Assembly (NCBI RefSeq): GCF_014397025.1
Contig: NZ_JACJUO010000001.1
Span: forward strand, 2,156,501-2,220,500
Source: Ochrobactrum sp. Marseille-Q0166
Lineage (GTDB): Bacteria > Pseudomonadota > Alphaproteobacteria > Rhizobiales > Rhizobiaceae
Direction of reading: 5' to 3'
DNA: 64,000 nucleotides
A program made the translations under genes and the position numbers. The number at the start of each line of letters is the position of its first letter. Within the stretch, counting starts at the first letter, position 1. The notes under the pieces were generated by a model. The model made no database searches, was not told the DNA's origin, and worked only from the letters and a program-made list of their open reading frames with translations. This document shows positions 54,320 to 62,541 of this stretch, in pieces.

Positions 54320-55417
54320 TCAGGAGAGCGAACCCTCGAAATCCGCGTAATCAAATTCGCGGACAACTCTGATCGTGCCGTCAAGTTCACGCACGGCAAT
54401 GGCTGGCATTTTCACGCCATTAAACCAGTTCTTTTTGACCATGGTATAACCGGCCGCATCTTCAAATGAGAGGCGGTCGCCGATAGCCAGCGGTTTGTCG
54501 AAAGTGAACTCGCCGAAAACATCACCCGCGAGGCAAGACTTGCCGCAGATCATATAGCTGTACTCGCCATTGTTCGGCGCCATCTTCGCTTTTTCGCGAT
54601 AGATGAGCAGATCAAGCATATGCGCTTCAATCGAGCTATCGACGATTGCGAGGTTCTTGCCGTTAAACAGCGTATCGAGAACCGTCACTTCCAGCGTCGT
54701 GGTCTTGGTGATCGAAGCTTCGCCCGGCTCCAGATAAACCTGTACGCCAAACTTTTCCGAGAACGCCTTCAGGCGAGCACAGAATTCATCGACCGGATAA
54801 TCGTCGCCCGTGAAATGGATGCCGCCGCCAAGGCTCACCCATTCAACGCGATGCAAGAGCGAGCCGAACTTTTCTTCGATGTCGGTCAGCATTTTGTCAA
54901 AAAGACCGAAATCGGAATTTTCGCAATTGTTATGGATCATAAAGCCGGAAACAAGGTGCATGACCTTTTCAACCCCAGCCATATCCCATTCACCAAGACG
55001 ACTGAACGGGCGCGCCGGATCAGCTAGATCAAAGGTTGAGGACGAAACGCCGGGGTTCAGGCGCAAACCACGCTTGATATTGGCAGCTTTGTTAGCAAAG
55101 CGTTCCAACTGACTGATTGAATTGAAGATGATTTTATCGGCATGGCTGACGACTTCATCGATCTCGTTGTCGGCATAAGCCACGCTGTAAGCATGGGTTT
55201 CGCCGCCGAATTTTTCCTGTCCAAGACGCACTTCATAAAGCGAAGACGAAGTTGTGCCGTCCATATATTCGCTCATCAGATCAAACACCGACCATGTGGC
55301 AAAGCATTTCAGCGCCAGCAGCGCCTTTGCGCCTGACTTCTCGCGCACATAGGCAACTCTTTCCATGTTGCGCTTCAGCTTGGTCTTGTCGATCAGATAG
55401 TAAGGCGTCTGGATCAT
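54320..55417 (-). CDS. nspC: Carboxynorspermidine/carboxyspermidine decarboxylase
   Basis: A 365-residue PLP decarboxylase of the alanine-racemase fold. The Schiff-base Lys is in ALLALKCFATW (Lys37), with PLP contacts in SLGGGIHFTGDDY and EPGEAS, and the catalytic Cys in CGKSCLAGDVFGE. It decarboxylates carboxyspermidine to spermidine. It lies upstream of the dehydrogenase gene on the same strand, separated by 181 nt. The upstream leader contains nested inverted repeats (55521-55587). Confidence 0.93.
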   Translation of the reverse strand: MIQTPYYLIDKTKLKRNMERVAYVREKSGAKALLALKCFATWSVFDLMSEYMDGTTSSSLYEVRLGQEKFGGETHAYSVAYADNEIDEVVSHADKIIFNSISQLERFANKAANIKRGLRLNPGVSSSTFDLADPARPFSRLGEWDMAGVEKVMHLVSGFMIHNNCENSDFGLFDKMLTDIEEKFGSLLHRVEWVSLGGGIHFTGDDYPVDEFCARLKAFSEKFGVQVYLEPGEASITKTTTLEVTVLDTLFNGKNLAIVDSSIEAHMLDLLIYREKAKMAPNNGEYSYMICGKSCLAGDVFGEFTFDKPLAIGDRLSFEDAAGYTMVKKNWFNGVKMPAIAVRELDGTIRVVREFDYADFEGSLS

Positions 55418-55768
55418 GGTCGTTCCGGGTCGTCAGTTAGGGGAGATGGCCTGTCCAGTTGTCTGGCGGGCGCGTTATTTGGCTATATCTAGCCCTCACA
55501 ATCACAGGCTTATAGGAACCTTGTGACAGAAACACAAATCCGCCACAGACGTTTTGAGAAAAATTTCTCCAACGCAGCGGCGGATTTTGAATTCTGTGCT
55601 TCATATAAGGCTTTTCATCTTAAATTGAACCCCTGTTGATTTTTATTGAGGTTGTTTTACTTCAAGCCCCATTCCGAAGTTCGAAAAAGCATTTTATAAG
55701 AACGCAAACGCGTGCGGACAGCGGGCATCAACCCGCCTCTGAAATGCGGGATAGGGCTAGGGTAAGAA
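55418..55768. other. Intergenic region between nspC and the MFS pump
   Basis: 351 bases holding the divergent promoters of nspC and the MFS gene. Besides the nested repeats at 55521-55587, a small hairpin GCGGG/CCCGC (55721-55725/55732-55736) lies in the MFS leader. No gene was recognised. Confidence 0.5.
55521..55587 (-). promoter_or_regulatory. Nested inverted repeats in the nspC leader
   Basis: Three inverted repeats lie side by side: TTGTG-N7-CACAA (55521-55537); AAATCCGCC (55536-55544) with GGCGGATTT (55579-55587); and inside that, GAGAAA (55556-55561) with TTTCTC (55564-55569). They are 100-170 nt before the nspC start. They could be a structured RNA leader or clustered operators. Confidence 0.5.
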
Positions 55769-57202
55769 ATGCAGACCGAGAATCCAGCCGCCACTGCCAA
55801 AGCAGGGGCTACTGCAGGCTGGGGAGAATTATTCGCGGGCAGAAATGCGATCCGTTCGCTAACGCTCGTGGGTGGAGTTGCGCTCCACGCCATCAATGTT
55901 TTCATTGCTACAACCATATTGCCAACCGTGGTCGCCGATATTGGCGGCATGGACTATTATGCATGGAATACGGCGCTGTTCGTAACAGCGTCCATTCTTG
56001 GCTCGGCACTTGTGCCCAAACTTCTGTCGCAGGCAGCGCCACGCAACGCCTATCTGGTGGCAGCAGTCATTTTCGCCATCGGCACTCTTGCCTGTGGTTT
56101 TGCACCGTCGATGCCCGCCATGCTTGGTGGTCGCGTGGTGCAGGGAATGGGCGGCGGTATGTTGCTGGCGCTGTCTTATGCGATGATCCGCATCGTATTC
56201 AGTGAGCGGCTCTGGCCAAGAGCTATTGCGCTTGTATCGGGCATGTGGGGCGTGGCAACGCTGGTAGGCCCTGCTGTTGGCGGCATCTTTGCCGAGCTTG
56301 GACAATGGCGCGCGGCCTTTTGGTCGCTGGTGCCGGTGATCGGTATTTTTGCCGTTATGGCGATGATGGTTCTGCCCAAAGAAATCAGCAATACGGAGAA
56401 TAAAGACCGGCTGGCATGGCCGCAGCTTATCCTGCTTACACTCGCCGTGCTGATCATTTCGGCCGCCAGTATTTCACCGAGCGCGTTTTGGAATATTGCA
56501 GGCGTTGTGATCGCACTTGCGGTGCTGATGCTGCTCGTATGGGTCGAGCACCGGTCCACACAGCGCATTCTGCCAAAAGGTACATTCAGCCTGAGCCGTC
56601 TTGGTGCGCTCTATCTCACCATGGGCTTTCTCGGTGGATCAGTGACCAGTTCGGAAGTGTTCGTCCCGCTGTTCTTCCAGGTTCTTCATAACCAGTCACC
56701 CCTGATTGCCGGCTATCTTGCGGCTTTGATGGGTGGAAGCTGGACGCTGGGCTCTATCGGCTCCTCCGGGGTAACGGGCAAAAGCGTGAACCGGGTAATC
56801 CTTGCGGCTCCCATCATGGGCGTTCTCGGCATGATCACACTTGCAGTCCTTGTTCCACCCGGCAGCGACGGCGAGTGGACCGCGCTTGTACCGATCTGCC
56901 TTGCCATGATCATCGTGGGTTTTGGTGTCGGCATGACATGGCCGCATCTTCTTACACGCATTTTCAAGCGAGCAGATGTGAGCGATCAGAATCTGGCTTC
57001 GGCTTCACTGACAACGGTTCAACTGTTCACCACGGCCATGGGGGCGGCACTCGCTGGTATGGTGGCCAATCTTGCCGGTCTCAGCAATCCCGGCGGCGTG
57101 GTGGGCACGGCTAATGCGGCGCTCTGGCTGTTCAGCGGCTTTGCCATCATGTCAGGCATTGCACTTTTTGCAGCAATCGCACTGGTGCGGAGCTCTCGTT
57201 GA
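55769..57202 (+). CDS. MFS drug/proton antiporter (DHA2-like)
   Basis: A 477-residue major facilitator with about 14 hydrophobic segments. The signatures NVFIATTILPTVVADIGG and GRVVQGMGGGMLLALSYAMI, with the latter matching motif C-type glycine patterns of exporters, support a DHA2-type efflux pump. The N-terminal 24 residues are soluble and Ala-rich. The start ATG follows GGGTAAG. It stands alone and ends at a small hairpin; no regulator is adjacent. Confidence 0.87.
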   Translation: MQTENPAATAKAGATAGWGELFAGRNAIRSLTLVGGVALHAINVFIATTILPTVVADIGGMDYYAWNTALFVTASILGSALVPKLLSQAAPRNAYLVAAVIFAIGTLACGFAPSMPAMLGGRVVQGMGGGMLLALSYAMIRIVFSERLWPRAIALVSGMWGVATLVGPAVGGIFAELGQWRAAFWSLVPVIGIFAVMAMMVLPKEISNTENKDRLAWPQLILLTLAVLIISAASISPSAFWNIAGVVIALAVLMLLVWVEHRSTQRILPKGTFSLSRLGALYLTMGFLGGSVTSSEVFVPLFFQVLHNQSPLIAGYLAALMGGSWTLGSIGSSGVTGKSVNRVILAAPIMGVLGMITLAVLVPPGSDGEWTALVPICLAMIIVGFGVGMTWPHLLTRIFKRADVSDQNLASASLTTVQLFTTAMGAALAGMVANLAGLSNPGGVVGTANAALWLFSGFAIMSGIALFAAIALVRSSR

Positions 57203-57219
57203 ACTAAAAACGGGGCTTT

Positions 57220-57238
57220 CGGGGCATAACATGCTCCG
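57220..57238 (+). terminator. Hairpin after the MFS gene
   Basis: CGGGGCAT (57220-57227) pairs with ATGCTCCG (57231-57238) with one G-U pair and an AAC loop, 17 nt after the stop. No T run follows, so termination here is uncertain. Confidence 0.45.
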
Positions 57239-57452
57239 ATAGCCTGTCTGATTAGAACACCTTTCCTTGAGACTGCATTTGGATTCGATTTAATTGCGCG
57301 ATGAAGTCCAGCTGATTAACTCTTGATGTCGGGACACATAAGCATTATTCCGACTTCCGTAATCGTCTGCCGAATATCGGCAAATCACGACCTCCGCGGA
57401 AGCCACCCTGAAGGCAGCCTCACGCGATCCCCCATGATTGCGATAAAAGACG

Positions 57453-57472
57453 TTCGCTTCATCTGAAGCGAA
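57453..57472. promoter_or_regulatory. 20-bp palindrome in front of fpr
   Basis: TTCGCTTCA (57453-57461), TC, TGAAGCGAA (57464-57472): a perfect 9-bp palindrome ending 33 nt before the fpr start. It is short-looped and so more likely a DNA operator for a dimeric regulator than an RNA hairpin. Confidence 0.5.
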
Positions 57473-57505
57473 TACCGTGAAAAGCGAAACAGAGACAGTT
57501 CCGAC

Positions 57506-58282
57506 ATGAGCAGCAATTTTTATCAGGAAACCGTTCTTGACGTTCACCATTGGACCGACAGACTGTTTTCATTCCGCACCACGCGTGATCAGGGCCTTCG
57601 CTTCCAGAGCGGCCAATTTATCATGATTGGTCTTGAAGTGAACGGGAAACCGCTGCTCCGTGCCTATTCGATTGCTTCCAGCATCTATGATGAACAGCTC
57701 GAATTTTTCTCAATCAAGGTGCAGGACGGTCCCCTGACTTCGCGTCTTCAGCACCTCAAAGAAGGCGACAAGCTGATTGTTGGTAAAAAACCAGTCGGTA
57801 CGCTGCTTTATGACAACCTCATTCCGGGCGACAACCTGTGGCTGCTGTCAACGGGTACAGGCCTTGCGCCGTTCCTGTCTATCATCCGCGATCTTGAAGC
57901 CTATGAGCGCTACAAGAAAATCATTCTCGTACATGGTGTGCGTGAAGTGAACGAGCTGGCCTATGCTGACCTCATCACCAAGGAACTGCCGGAAGACGAA
58001 TTCTTGGGTGAAATGGTGCGCGAGAAGCTGATTTACTATCCGACCGTGACACGCGAAGAATTCCGCAATCAGGGCCGCCTCACTGATCTCATCAGCTCCG
58101 GCAAGATTTTTGAAGATCTGGGCCTGCCGAAATTCTCAGAACAAGATGACCGGATGATGCTTTGTGGGAGCCCTGAAATGCTGGCCGACATGCGCGTCAT
58201 TCTTGAAGGCCTTGGCCTTGAAGAAGGCAGCCAGAGTGAGGCCGGTCACTTCGTCATCGAAAAGGCTTTCGTCGAAAAGTGA
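57506..58282 (+). CDS. fpr: Ferredoxin-NADP+ reductase
   Basis: A 258-residue bacterial-type FPR. The FAD motif RAYSIAS (in KPLLRAYSIASS), the phosphate loop GPLTSRL, the NADP region LLSTGTGLAPFLSIIRD and the C-terminal MLCGSPEMLADM are all visible. It passes electrons between NADPH and ferredoxin or flavodoxin and is often part of the oxidative-stress response. It stands alone, behind a palindrome and before a good terminator. The C-terminal end after the GSPEM block (HFVIEKAFVEK) fits the subclass I enzymes of alphaproteobacteria. Confidence 0.94.
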   Translation: MSSNFYQETVLDVHHWTDRLFSFRTTRDQGLRFQSGQFIMIGLEVNGKPLLRAYSIASSIYDEQLEFFSIKVQDGPLTSRLQHLKEGDKLIVGKKPVGTLLYDNLIPGDNLWLLSTGTGLAPFLSIIRDLEAYERYKKIILVHGVREVNELAYADLITKELPEDEFLGEMVREKLIYYPTVTREEFRNQGRLTDLISSGKIFEDLGLPKFSEQDDRMMLCGSPEMLADMRVILEGLGLEEGSQSEAGHFVIEKAFVEK

Positions 58283-58304
58283 GTGCGGATATATAAGTTT
58301 GATG

Positions 58305-58324
58305 AGGGAGGCGTCTGCCTCCCT
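58305..58324 (+). terminator. Terminator of fpr
   Basis: AGGGAGGC (58305-58312), GTCT loop, GCCTCCCT (58317-58324), followed by TTATTTTAT. It lies 22 nt after the fpr stop and is a standard intrinsic terminator. Confidence 0.92.
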
Positions 58325-58525
58325 TTATTTTATCCAGACTTAGCCTTATGCTCAGATCATGATAAAATGTTCGAGTACCCCCAGCATCGCGCTCCTGTGA
58401 TTTAAGCATTCAATCAGCGGGAGCATGAACGCAAGCAAACCACGCGTTTCTTGCGCAGTTTTCGCTTGGCTATATGCGAGCGGATAAATGCCGGTCTCAC
58501 CGGCACTCATGCAGTGAGCATTATC

Positions 58526-59161
58526 ATGAAAAATTTCTTTGAAAGCCCATTCAAGGGCATCACCCTCGACAAACAGGTCACCAATCCAAACATCATCGTT
58601 GGGCGTTTCAGCTATTATTCCGGCTATTATCATGGCCATAGCTTTGACGACTGCGCTCGCTTCCTCCTGCCTGATGAAGGTGCCGATAAGCTGATCATTG
58701 GCAGCTTCTGCTCAATCGGATCAGGTGCGGCCTTCATCATGGCAGGCAATCAAGGCCATCGGCATGACTGGATCAGCACCTTCCCGTTCTTCTTCATGCC
58801 AGAAGTGGAACTCTTTGCCGGTTCAGAGAATGGTTACGCCCCTGCAGGCGATACGGTCATTGGTAACGATGTCTGGATTGGCTCTGAAGCCATTATCATG
58901 GCAGGTGTCCAAATTGGCCATGGCGCGATTATTGGCACGCGTGCACTGGTGACGCGTGATGTCGCGCCTTATACGATTGTTGGAGGCAACCCTGCCCGGC
59001 CCATCCGTTCACGTTTCGATGAGAACAGCGTCAGCAAGCTTTTGGAAATGCGGTGGTGGGACTGGACTGACGATCAGCTGAAAGCCGCAATGCCAACGCT
59101 GACGAGCGGTAATGTGGAAGCGCTGTATAGCTATTGGCAGAGCAACGTTTGCGACAAATGA
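58526..59161 (+). CDS. catB: Type B chloramphenicol acetyltransferase (xenobiotic acetyltransferase)
   Basis: A 211-residue left-handed beta-helix acetyltransferase of the CatB/XAT family. [37 protein letters not shown] split across residues 28-50, and the active-site His in [11 protein letters not shown] (about His78) match known CatB proteins. The hexapeptide repeats [31 protein letters not shown] are in residues 110-140. It acetylates chloramphenicol, although natural substrates may differ. The start at ATG 58526 matches the family; no strong ribosome-binding site is visible. Composition is like the neighbours and no mobile element is nearby. Confidence 0.9.
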   Translation: MKNFFESPFKGITLDKQVTNPNIIVGRFSYYSGYYHGHSFDDCARFLLPDEGADKLIIGSFCSIGSGAAFIMAGNQGHRHDWISTFPFFFMPEVELFAGSENGYAPAGDTVIGNDVWIGSEAIIMAGVQIGHGAIIGTRALVTRDVAPYTIVGGNPARPIRSRFDENSVSKLLEMRWWDWTDDQLKAAMPTLTSGNVEALYSYWQSNVCDK

Positions 59162-59495
59162 CCGAAAGCATGTCGAGGAACAGTGTGAAAGGCCCAAGCG
59201 GTGAAATCAGTCCAGTGCACTGATTTATGATCCCGCTGCAATCAAACAAAGATGCGCGTTGAAGCGGAGGTTTACCCCCCCGTTCTTCGCATTGTTCCTT
59301 GCATATTTGGTCATTTCAGGTGCTATTTCCATCAAATAATGTGTCCTGAAACCAGGGCACGAGGGACCTGTCCGCGAGCTGTGGCAGGCCCTCTTCTGGA
59401 TAGCGCACTACCACCTTGTCCGCCAACGAAGCGCATTACATCAGCCTTTAAAAAACATGATTGATTTATTCATATTTCCATGCCAGAAATAAATG

Positions 59496-59512
59496 ACTGA
59501 CTATCAGTCAGT
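59496..59512. promoter_or_regulatory. TetR-type operator candidate
   Basis: ACTGAC-TATCA-GTCAGT is a perfect 6-bp inverted repeat with 5-nt spacer (extended imperfectly to TGACTGAC/GTCAGTGA). Its form is like the operators of TetR-family drug-response regulators, and a TetR gene lies 620 nt downstream in the same direction. Confidence 0.55.
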
Positions 59513-59520
59513 GAATAGGC

Positions 59521-59564
59521 AACCTGAAAGATCCGCTAAAGTGTGCGTGCAGGTCTTTCGGGTT
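59521..59564 (+). promoter_or_regulatory. Leader hairpin after the TetR-type palindrome
   Basis: AACCTGAAAGATC (59521-59533) pairs along its full 13 bases with GGTCTTTCGGGTT (59552-59564), using two G-U wobbles. It would lie in the 5' leader of the gene at 59691 if transcription starts near the palindrome. Its role is unknown. Confidence 0.4.
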
Positions 59565-59690
59565 GTCGGCATCAACAACAACGAGACATGAGTGTTGCAG
59601 CCTGTTTGAGCTCATTTGAAAACGTGGAAAGCGAAGTTGCAAAGCCGCTTCCACCAAAAGACTTGAACGCCGCAGCAGAAGCGAGATCCT

Positions 59691-60122
59691 ATGTTCCACA
59701 ATACAGAGCAGTGGCCCTACATCGTTACCCTTGCCGAAGGCCCATCGACAATTGAGGAGTTGCGTGCGTTTTTTAAATGTTGGAATGCATGGCTCGATGA
59801 AGGGAAGCCTTTTATTGCCATTCGCCGCTTTGTTGACGAGGCGGCTCTTATTCACCCGGAGGGTGCTCCGCGTGAAATCAAGCAATGGCTCCAACTGAAT
59901 GCAGAGCGCATCCGCAATCAGGTCATGGGCATGATTAGCATTGTGCCGGAATCCGTGTATGAGGAAGCAAGCCGAATGGATGCAGAAAAGCTGTTCCGTG
60001 TACCCGCCGGCACCTTTTCGAATGTGGAAGCGGCATTGCACTGGCTTGAAGACCGCGTGGTGCGCCCCAACAAGCTTGCTTTTGACAGAGCGGCGATCCG
60101 CGAGAAACTGGAAGCAGCCTGA
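59691..60122 (+). CDS. Unrecognised protein paired with a TetR regulator
   Basis: A 143-residue soluble protein with no signal peptide or membrane segment. The alternating pattern (WPYIVTLAEGPSTIEEL, then PFIAIRRFVDEAALIHP, and MGMISIVPESVYEEASRM) suggests a small alpha/beta fold reminiscent of STAS/SpoIIAA-like domains, but no family was recognised. It lies 8 nt before the TetR gene on the same strand, so the two are very likely co-transcribed and controlled by the palindrome at 59496-59512. Confidence 0.7.
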   Translation: MFHNTEQWPYIVTLAEGPSTIEELRAFFKCWNAWLDEGKPFIAIRRFVDEAALIHPEGAPREIKQWLQLNAERIRNQVMGMISIVPESVYEEASRMDAEKLFRVPAGTFSNVEAALHWLEDRVVRPNKLAFDRAAIREKLEAA

Positions 60123-60130
60123 AAACCGGA

Positions 60131-60739
60131 GTGAAGGATTTGCCAGCAGCCACTAAGACAAAGCCCCGCACCAAACCGGCGGAAATACGCCGCAGCGAGC
60201 TTATGACGGCTGCTGAAACGATCTTTCTGCAAAAGGGTTTCGCGGCTACGAGCGTCGATGAGATTGTGCGCAAGGCCGATGTCGCCAAGGGCACATTCTA
60301 TCTGCATTTTCGCAGCAAGGACGATATTCTTGTGGCATTACGCGAGCGCTTCATTGCCATTTATTGCGAGCGACTTGATAACGAAATGAATAGCGTTCCA
60401 GCCCATGACTGGAGCAAGCGCCTTGCTGTCTGGGCCAGCACAGGAATTACGAGCTATCTCGAAAACTACCGTCTTCACGATCTGGTTTTCCATGATTTTC
60501 ACCCACCCACGCGCCACGCAATGCAGGAAAATCCCGCTATTGTTCGACTTGACCAGTTGTTGAGCGAAGGCAAGGCAGCGGGTGCATGGTCAGTCGAAAA
60601 CACACGTTTGCTGGCGACGCTGCTGTTTCATGCGTTGCATGGTGCTGTCGATGATTTTATCATCCGCTCAAACATCACAGAGCGCGATGAAATGGTTCGC
60701 GGCGTTCAGGATCTGTTTTTAAAAGCAGTCAGATCTTAA
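60131..60739 (+). CDS. TetR-family transcriptional regulator
   Basis: A 202-residue TetR-type repressor. The HTH region is clear: ELMTAAETIFLQKGFAATSV, then VRKADVAKGTFYLHFRSKD (about residues 45-63). The C-terminal ligand domain is helical with no recognised ligand. The start is GTG 60131 or TTG 60140; both leave the N-terminal basic segment (KTKPRTKPAEIRRSE). It follows the unknown gene by 8 nt and probably binds the palindrome upstream of that gene. It converges with panB, 6 nt between stops. Confidence 0.9.
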   Translation: MKDLPAATKTKPRTKPAEIRRSELMTAAETIFLQKGFAATSVDEIVRKADVAKGTFYLHFRSKDDILVALRERFIAIYCERLDNEMNSVPAHDWSKRLAVWASTGITSYLENYRLHDLVFHDFHPPTRHAMQENPAIVRLDQLLSEGKAAGAWSVENTRLLATLLFHALHGAVDDFIIRSNITERDEMVRGVQDLFLKAVRS

Positions 60740-60745
60740 ACTTAG

Positions 60746-61567
60746 TCACTTTTTGACGCCAAACACATGTTCCGGCCCTGGAAATGAACGGGCGCGCACT
60801 TCGTCAGCATAGGCTTTGGCAGCATCCGACACTTGTGGCGCAAGCTCCGTGAAGCGCTTGACGAAACGCGGCGTAAAATCCTGAAACAACCCAAGCATAT
60901 CGTCTGAAACCAGAATCTGACCATCACAGGCAGGCGAGGCGCCAATACCGATTGTCGGGATCGACAAAGTTTGCGTGATTTCACGCGCCAGCGGTTCGAC
61001 CGTGCCTTCAATGACCAGAGCGAATGCGCCTGCATCGGCAATGGCCTGCGCATCGCGGCGGATGCGATGGGCTTCCACATCGTCACGTCCAAGTGAGCGG
61101 AACCCGCCAACCGTGTTCACCTGCTGCGGCATCAGTCCGACATGACCGAACACCGGTACGCCGCGCTTGACGAGGAATTCGACCGTCTCGGCCATTTCCT
61201 CGCCGCCTTCAAGCTTCACGCCGTCGCAGCCGGTTTCCTGCATAATTCGAGCCGCATTACGGAAAGCCTGTTCTTTGGACTCCTGATAAGAACCAAATGG
61301 CAGATCGACAGTCACACAGGCATGTTCAACACCGCGCATCACAGCCTGTCCATGTGCGATCATCATATCGAGCGTAACAGCAAGCGTTGAATCCATGCCA
61401 TAAAGCACCATGCCTACAGAATCGCCCACCAGAAGCAGATCGCAATGCGGATCGAGCAGACGGGCGATAGGTGTTGTATAGGCCGTGAGGCTGACAATCG
61501 GGCGTTCACCCTTCATTGCCTGGATTGCCTTCGGTGAAACGCGCTTTTTCTTAACGGTGACGCTCAT
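60746..61567 (-). CDS. panB: 3-methyl-2-oxobutanoate hydroxymethyltransferase
   Basis: A 273-residue PanB of the pantothenate pathway. [13 protein letters not shown] (Mg and substrate site), [13 protein letters not shown] and the block CDGVKLEGG are diagnostic, with [15 protein letters not shown] following. It transfers a hydroxymethyl group from methylene-THF to 2-oxoisovalerate. The start was set at ATG 61565-61567, 1 nt after the panC stop, so translation is coupled; a frame 9 codons longer would overlap panC. Confidence 0.95.
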   Translation of the reverse strand: MSVTVKKKRVSPKAIQAMKGERPIVSLTAYTTPIARLLDPHCDLLLVGDSVGMVLYGMDSTLAVTLDMMIAHGQAVMRGVEHACVTVDLPFGSYQESKEQAFRNAARIMQETGCDGVKLEGGEEMAETVEFLVKRGVPVFGHVGLMPQQVNTVGGFRSLGRDDVEAHRIRRDAQAIADAGAFALVIEGTVEPLAREITQTLSIPTIGIGASPACDGQILVSDDMLGLFQDFTPRFVKRFTELAPQVSDAAKAYADEVRARSFPGPEHVFGVKK

Positions 61568-61568
61568 G

Positions 61569-62438
61569 TCAGGCGGCCTTTTCCTGCGCCACATGCGCGA
61601 TCACCCTGTTGTCCAGAAGACGCGTCGAACCAAGCCGCACAAATAGCGCAACAAGCACCGGCCTGCCCTGCACAGAGGTCAGACGTTCCAGAGTTTCAGG
61701 GTCACGCAAGGCGACGACTTCAGGTATAGCCAGCGTTTCCGCTTCAATAAAAGTGCGAATTGCGGCCTCCAACGTATCTGGATCGTCAATGCCAGAGCGA
61801 TACAGCCGCTCGGCTTCATCAAGTGCCCTTGGCACGATAATCGCAGCAGCGCGTTGCTCGGCCGTCAGATAGACATTGCGCGATGAACAGGCCAATCCGT
61901 CATCTTCACGCACTGTCTCAACACCAACGACCCGAACCGGGATCGCCATATCATCCACCATACGGCGGATAATAACGAGTTGTTGAAAATCCTTCTCACC
62001 GAAGTAAGCGGCGTCCGACCCAACGATGTTGAAAAGCTTGCTGACGACGGTCGCGACACCCGCAAAATGGCCGGGACGCGCCTCGCCCTCCATCTGATTG
62101 CCGAGCCTCGGCACATCGACAACCGTCTGCATCGGACGTGGATACATATCCGATACGGCAGGAGCAAAGAGGAAATCCACCTTCGCGTCGCGGAGCAGAT
62201 TTGCATCGCGCTCAAGATCACGCGGATATTTATCAAGATCTTCGTTGGCACCAAATTGCAGCGGATTGACAAAGATCGAAACGACGGTGACGTCATTGTC
62301 CTCGCGCGAGCGGCGAACAAGTTCGAGGTGCCCTTTGTGCAGATAGCCCATGGTTGGCACGAGGCCGATAGATTTACCGCTCTTGCGCGCTGCGCCAAGC
62401 GCCAGCCGCAAGTCTTCAATCGTATGGATGATCTGCAT
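61569..62438 (-). CDS. panC: Pantothenate synthetase
   Basis: A 289-residue PanC. The ATP motif is [15 protein letters not shown] (HxGH). [29 protein letters not shown] and the SSRNVYL block give the pantoate and beta-alanine sites. It condenses pantoate with beta-alanine to give pantothenate. It is the first gene of panCB. The start ATG (62436-62438) follows GGGAGACC. Confidence 0.96.
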   Translation of the reverse strand: MQIIHTIEDLRLALGAARKSGKSIGLVPTMGYLHKGHLELVRRSREDNDVTVVSIFVNPLQFGANEDLDKYPRDLERDANLLRDAKVDFLFAPAVSDMYPRPMQTVVDVPRLGNQMEGEARPGHFAGVATVVSKLFNIVGSDAAYFGEKDFQQLVIIRRMVDDMAIPVRVVGVETVREDDGLACSSRNVYLTAEQRAAAIIVPRALDEAERLYRSGIDDPDTLEAAIRTFIEAETLAIPEVVALRDPETLERLTSVQGRPVLVALFVRLGSTRLLDNRVIAHVAQEKAA

Positions 62439-62541
62439 GAGGGTCTCCCTGCCAACAACCAGATTTTGCCGCAGTCCTACAGCGCCCCCTCAAAGATGAC
62501 AACAGCGCATTTTCTAGTAAATAGCCGATAAGAGCACGCTC

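Larger units (their letters stand above)
57203..57505. other. Intergenic region upstream of fpr
   Basis: 303 bases with no convincing gene. It holds the MFS terminator-like hairpin (57220-57238) and a 20-bp palindrome just before fpr (57453-57472). The middle shows nothing recognisable. Confidence 0.5.
59162..59690. other. Intergenic region with a TetR-type palindrome and a leader hairpin
   Basis: 529 bases without a firm gene. The first 330 bases show nothing recognisable. A palindrome (59496-59512) and a 13-bp hairpin (59521-59564) precede the small gene at 59691. A short frame from ATG 59588 overlaps that gene's start in another frame and is not convincing. Confidence 0.45.

Noticed and set aside
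57290..57550. 86-codon minus-strand frame between the MFS and fpr genes
   Set aside because: It covers the fpr promoter palindrome and start codon and has no ribosome-binding site or recognisable domain.
59543..59755. 70-codon frame (also from ATG 59588) before the unknown gene at 59691
   Set aside because: It overlaps that gene in another frame and the end of its translation becomes basic and non-protein-like. The middle (EVAKPLPPKDLNAAAEAR) looks somewhat coding, but there is no good ribosome-binding site.
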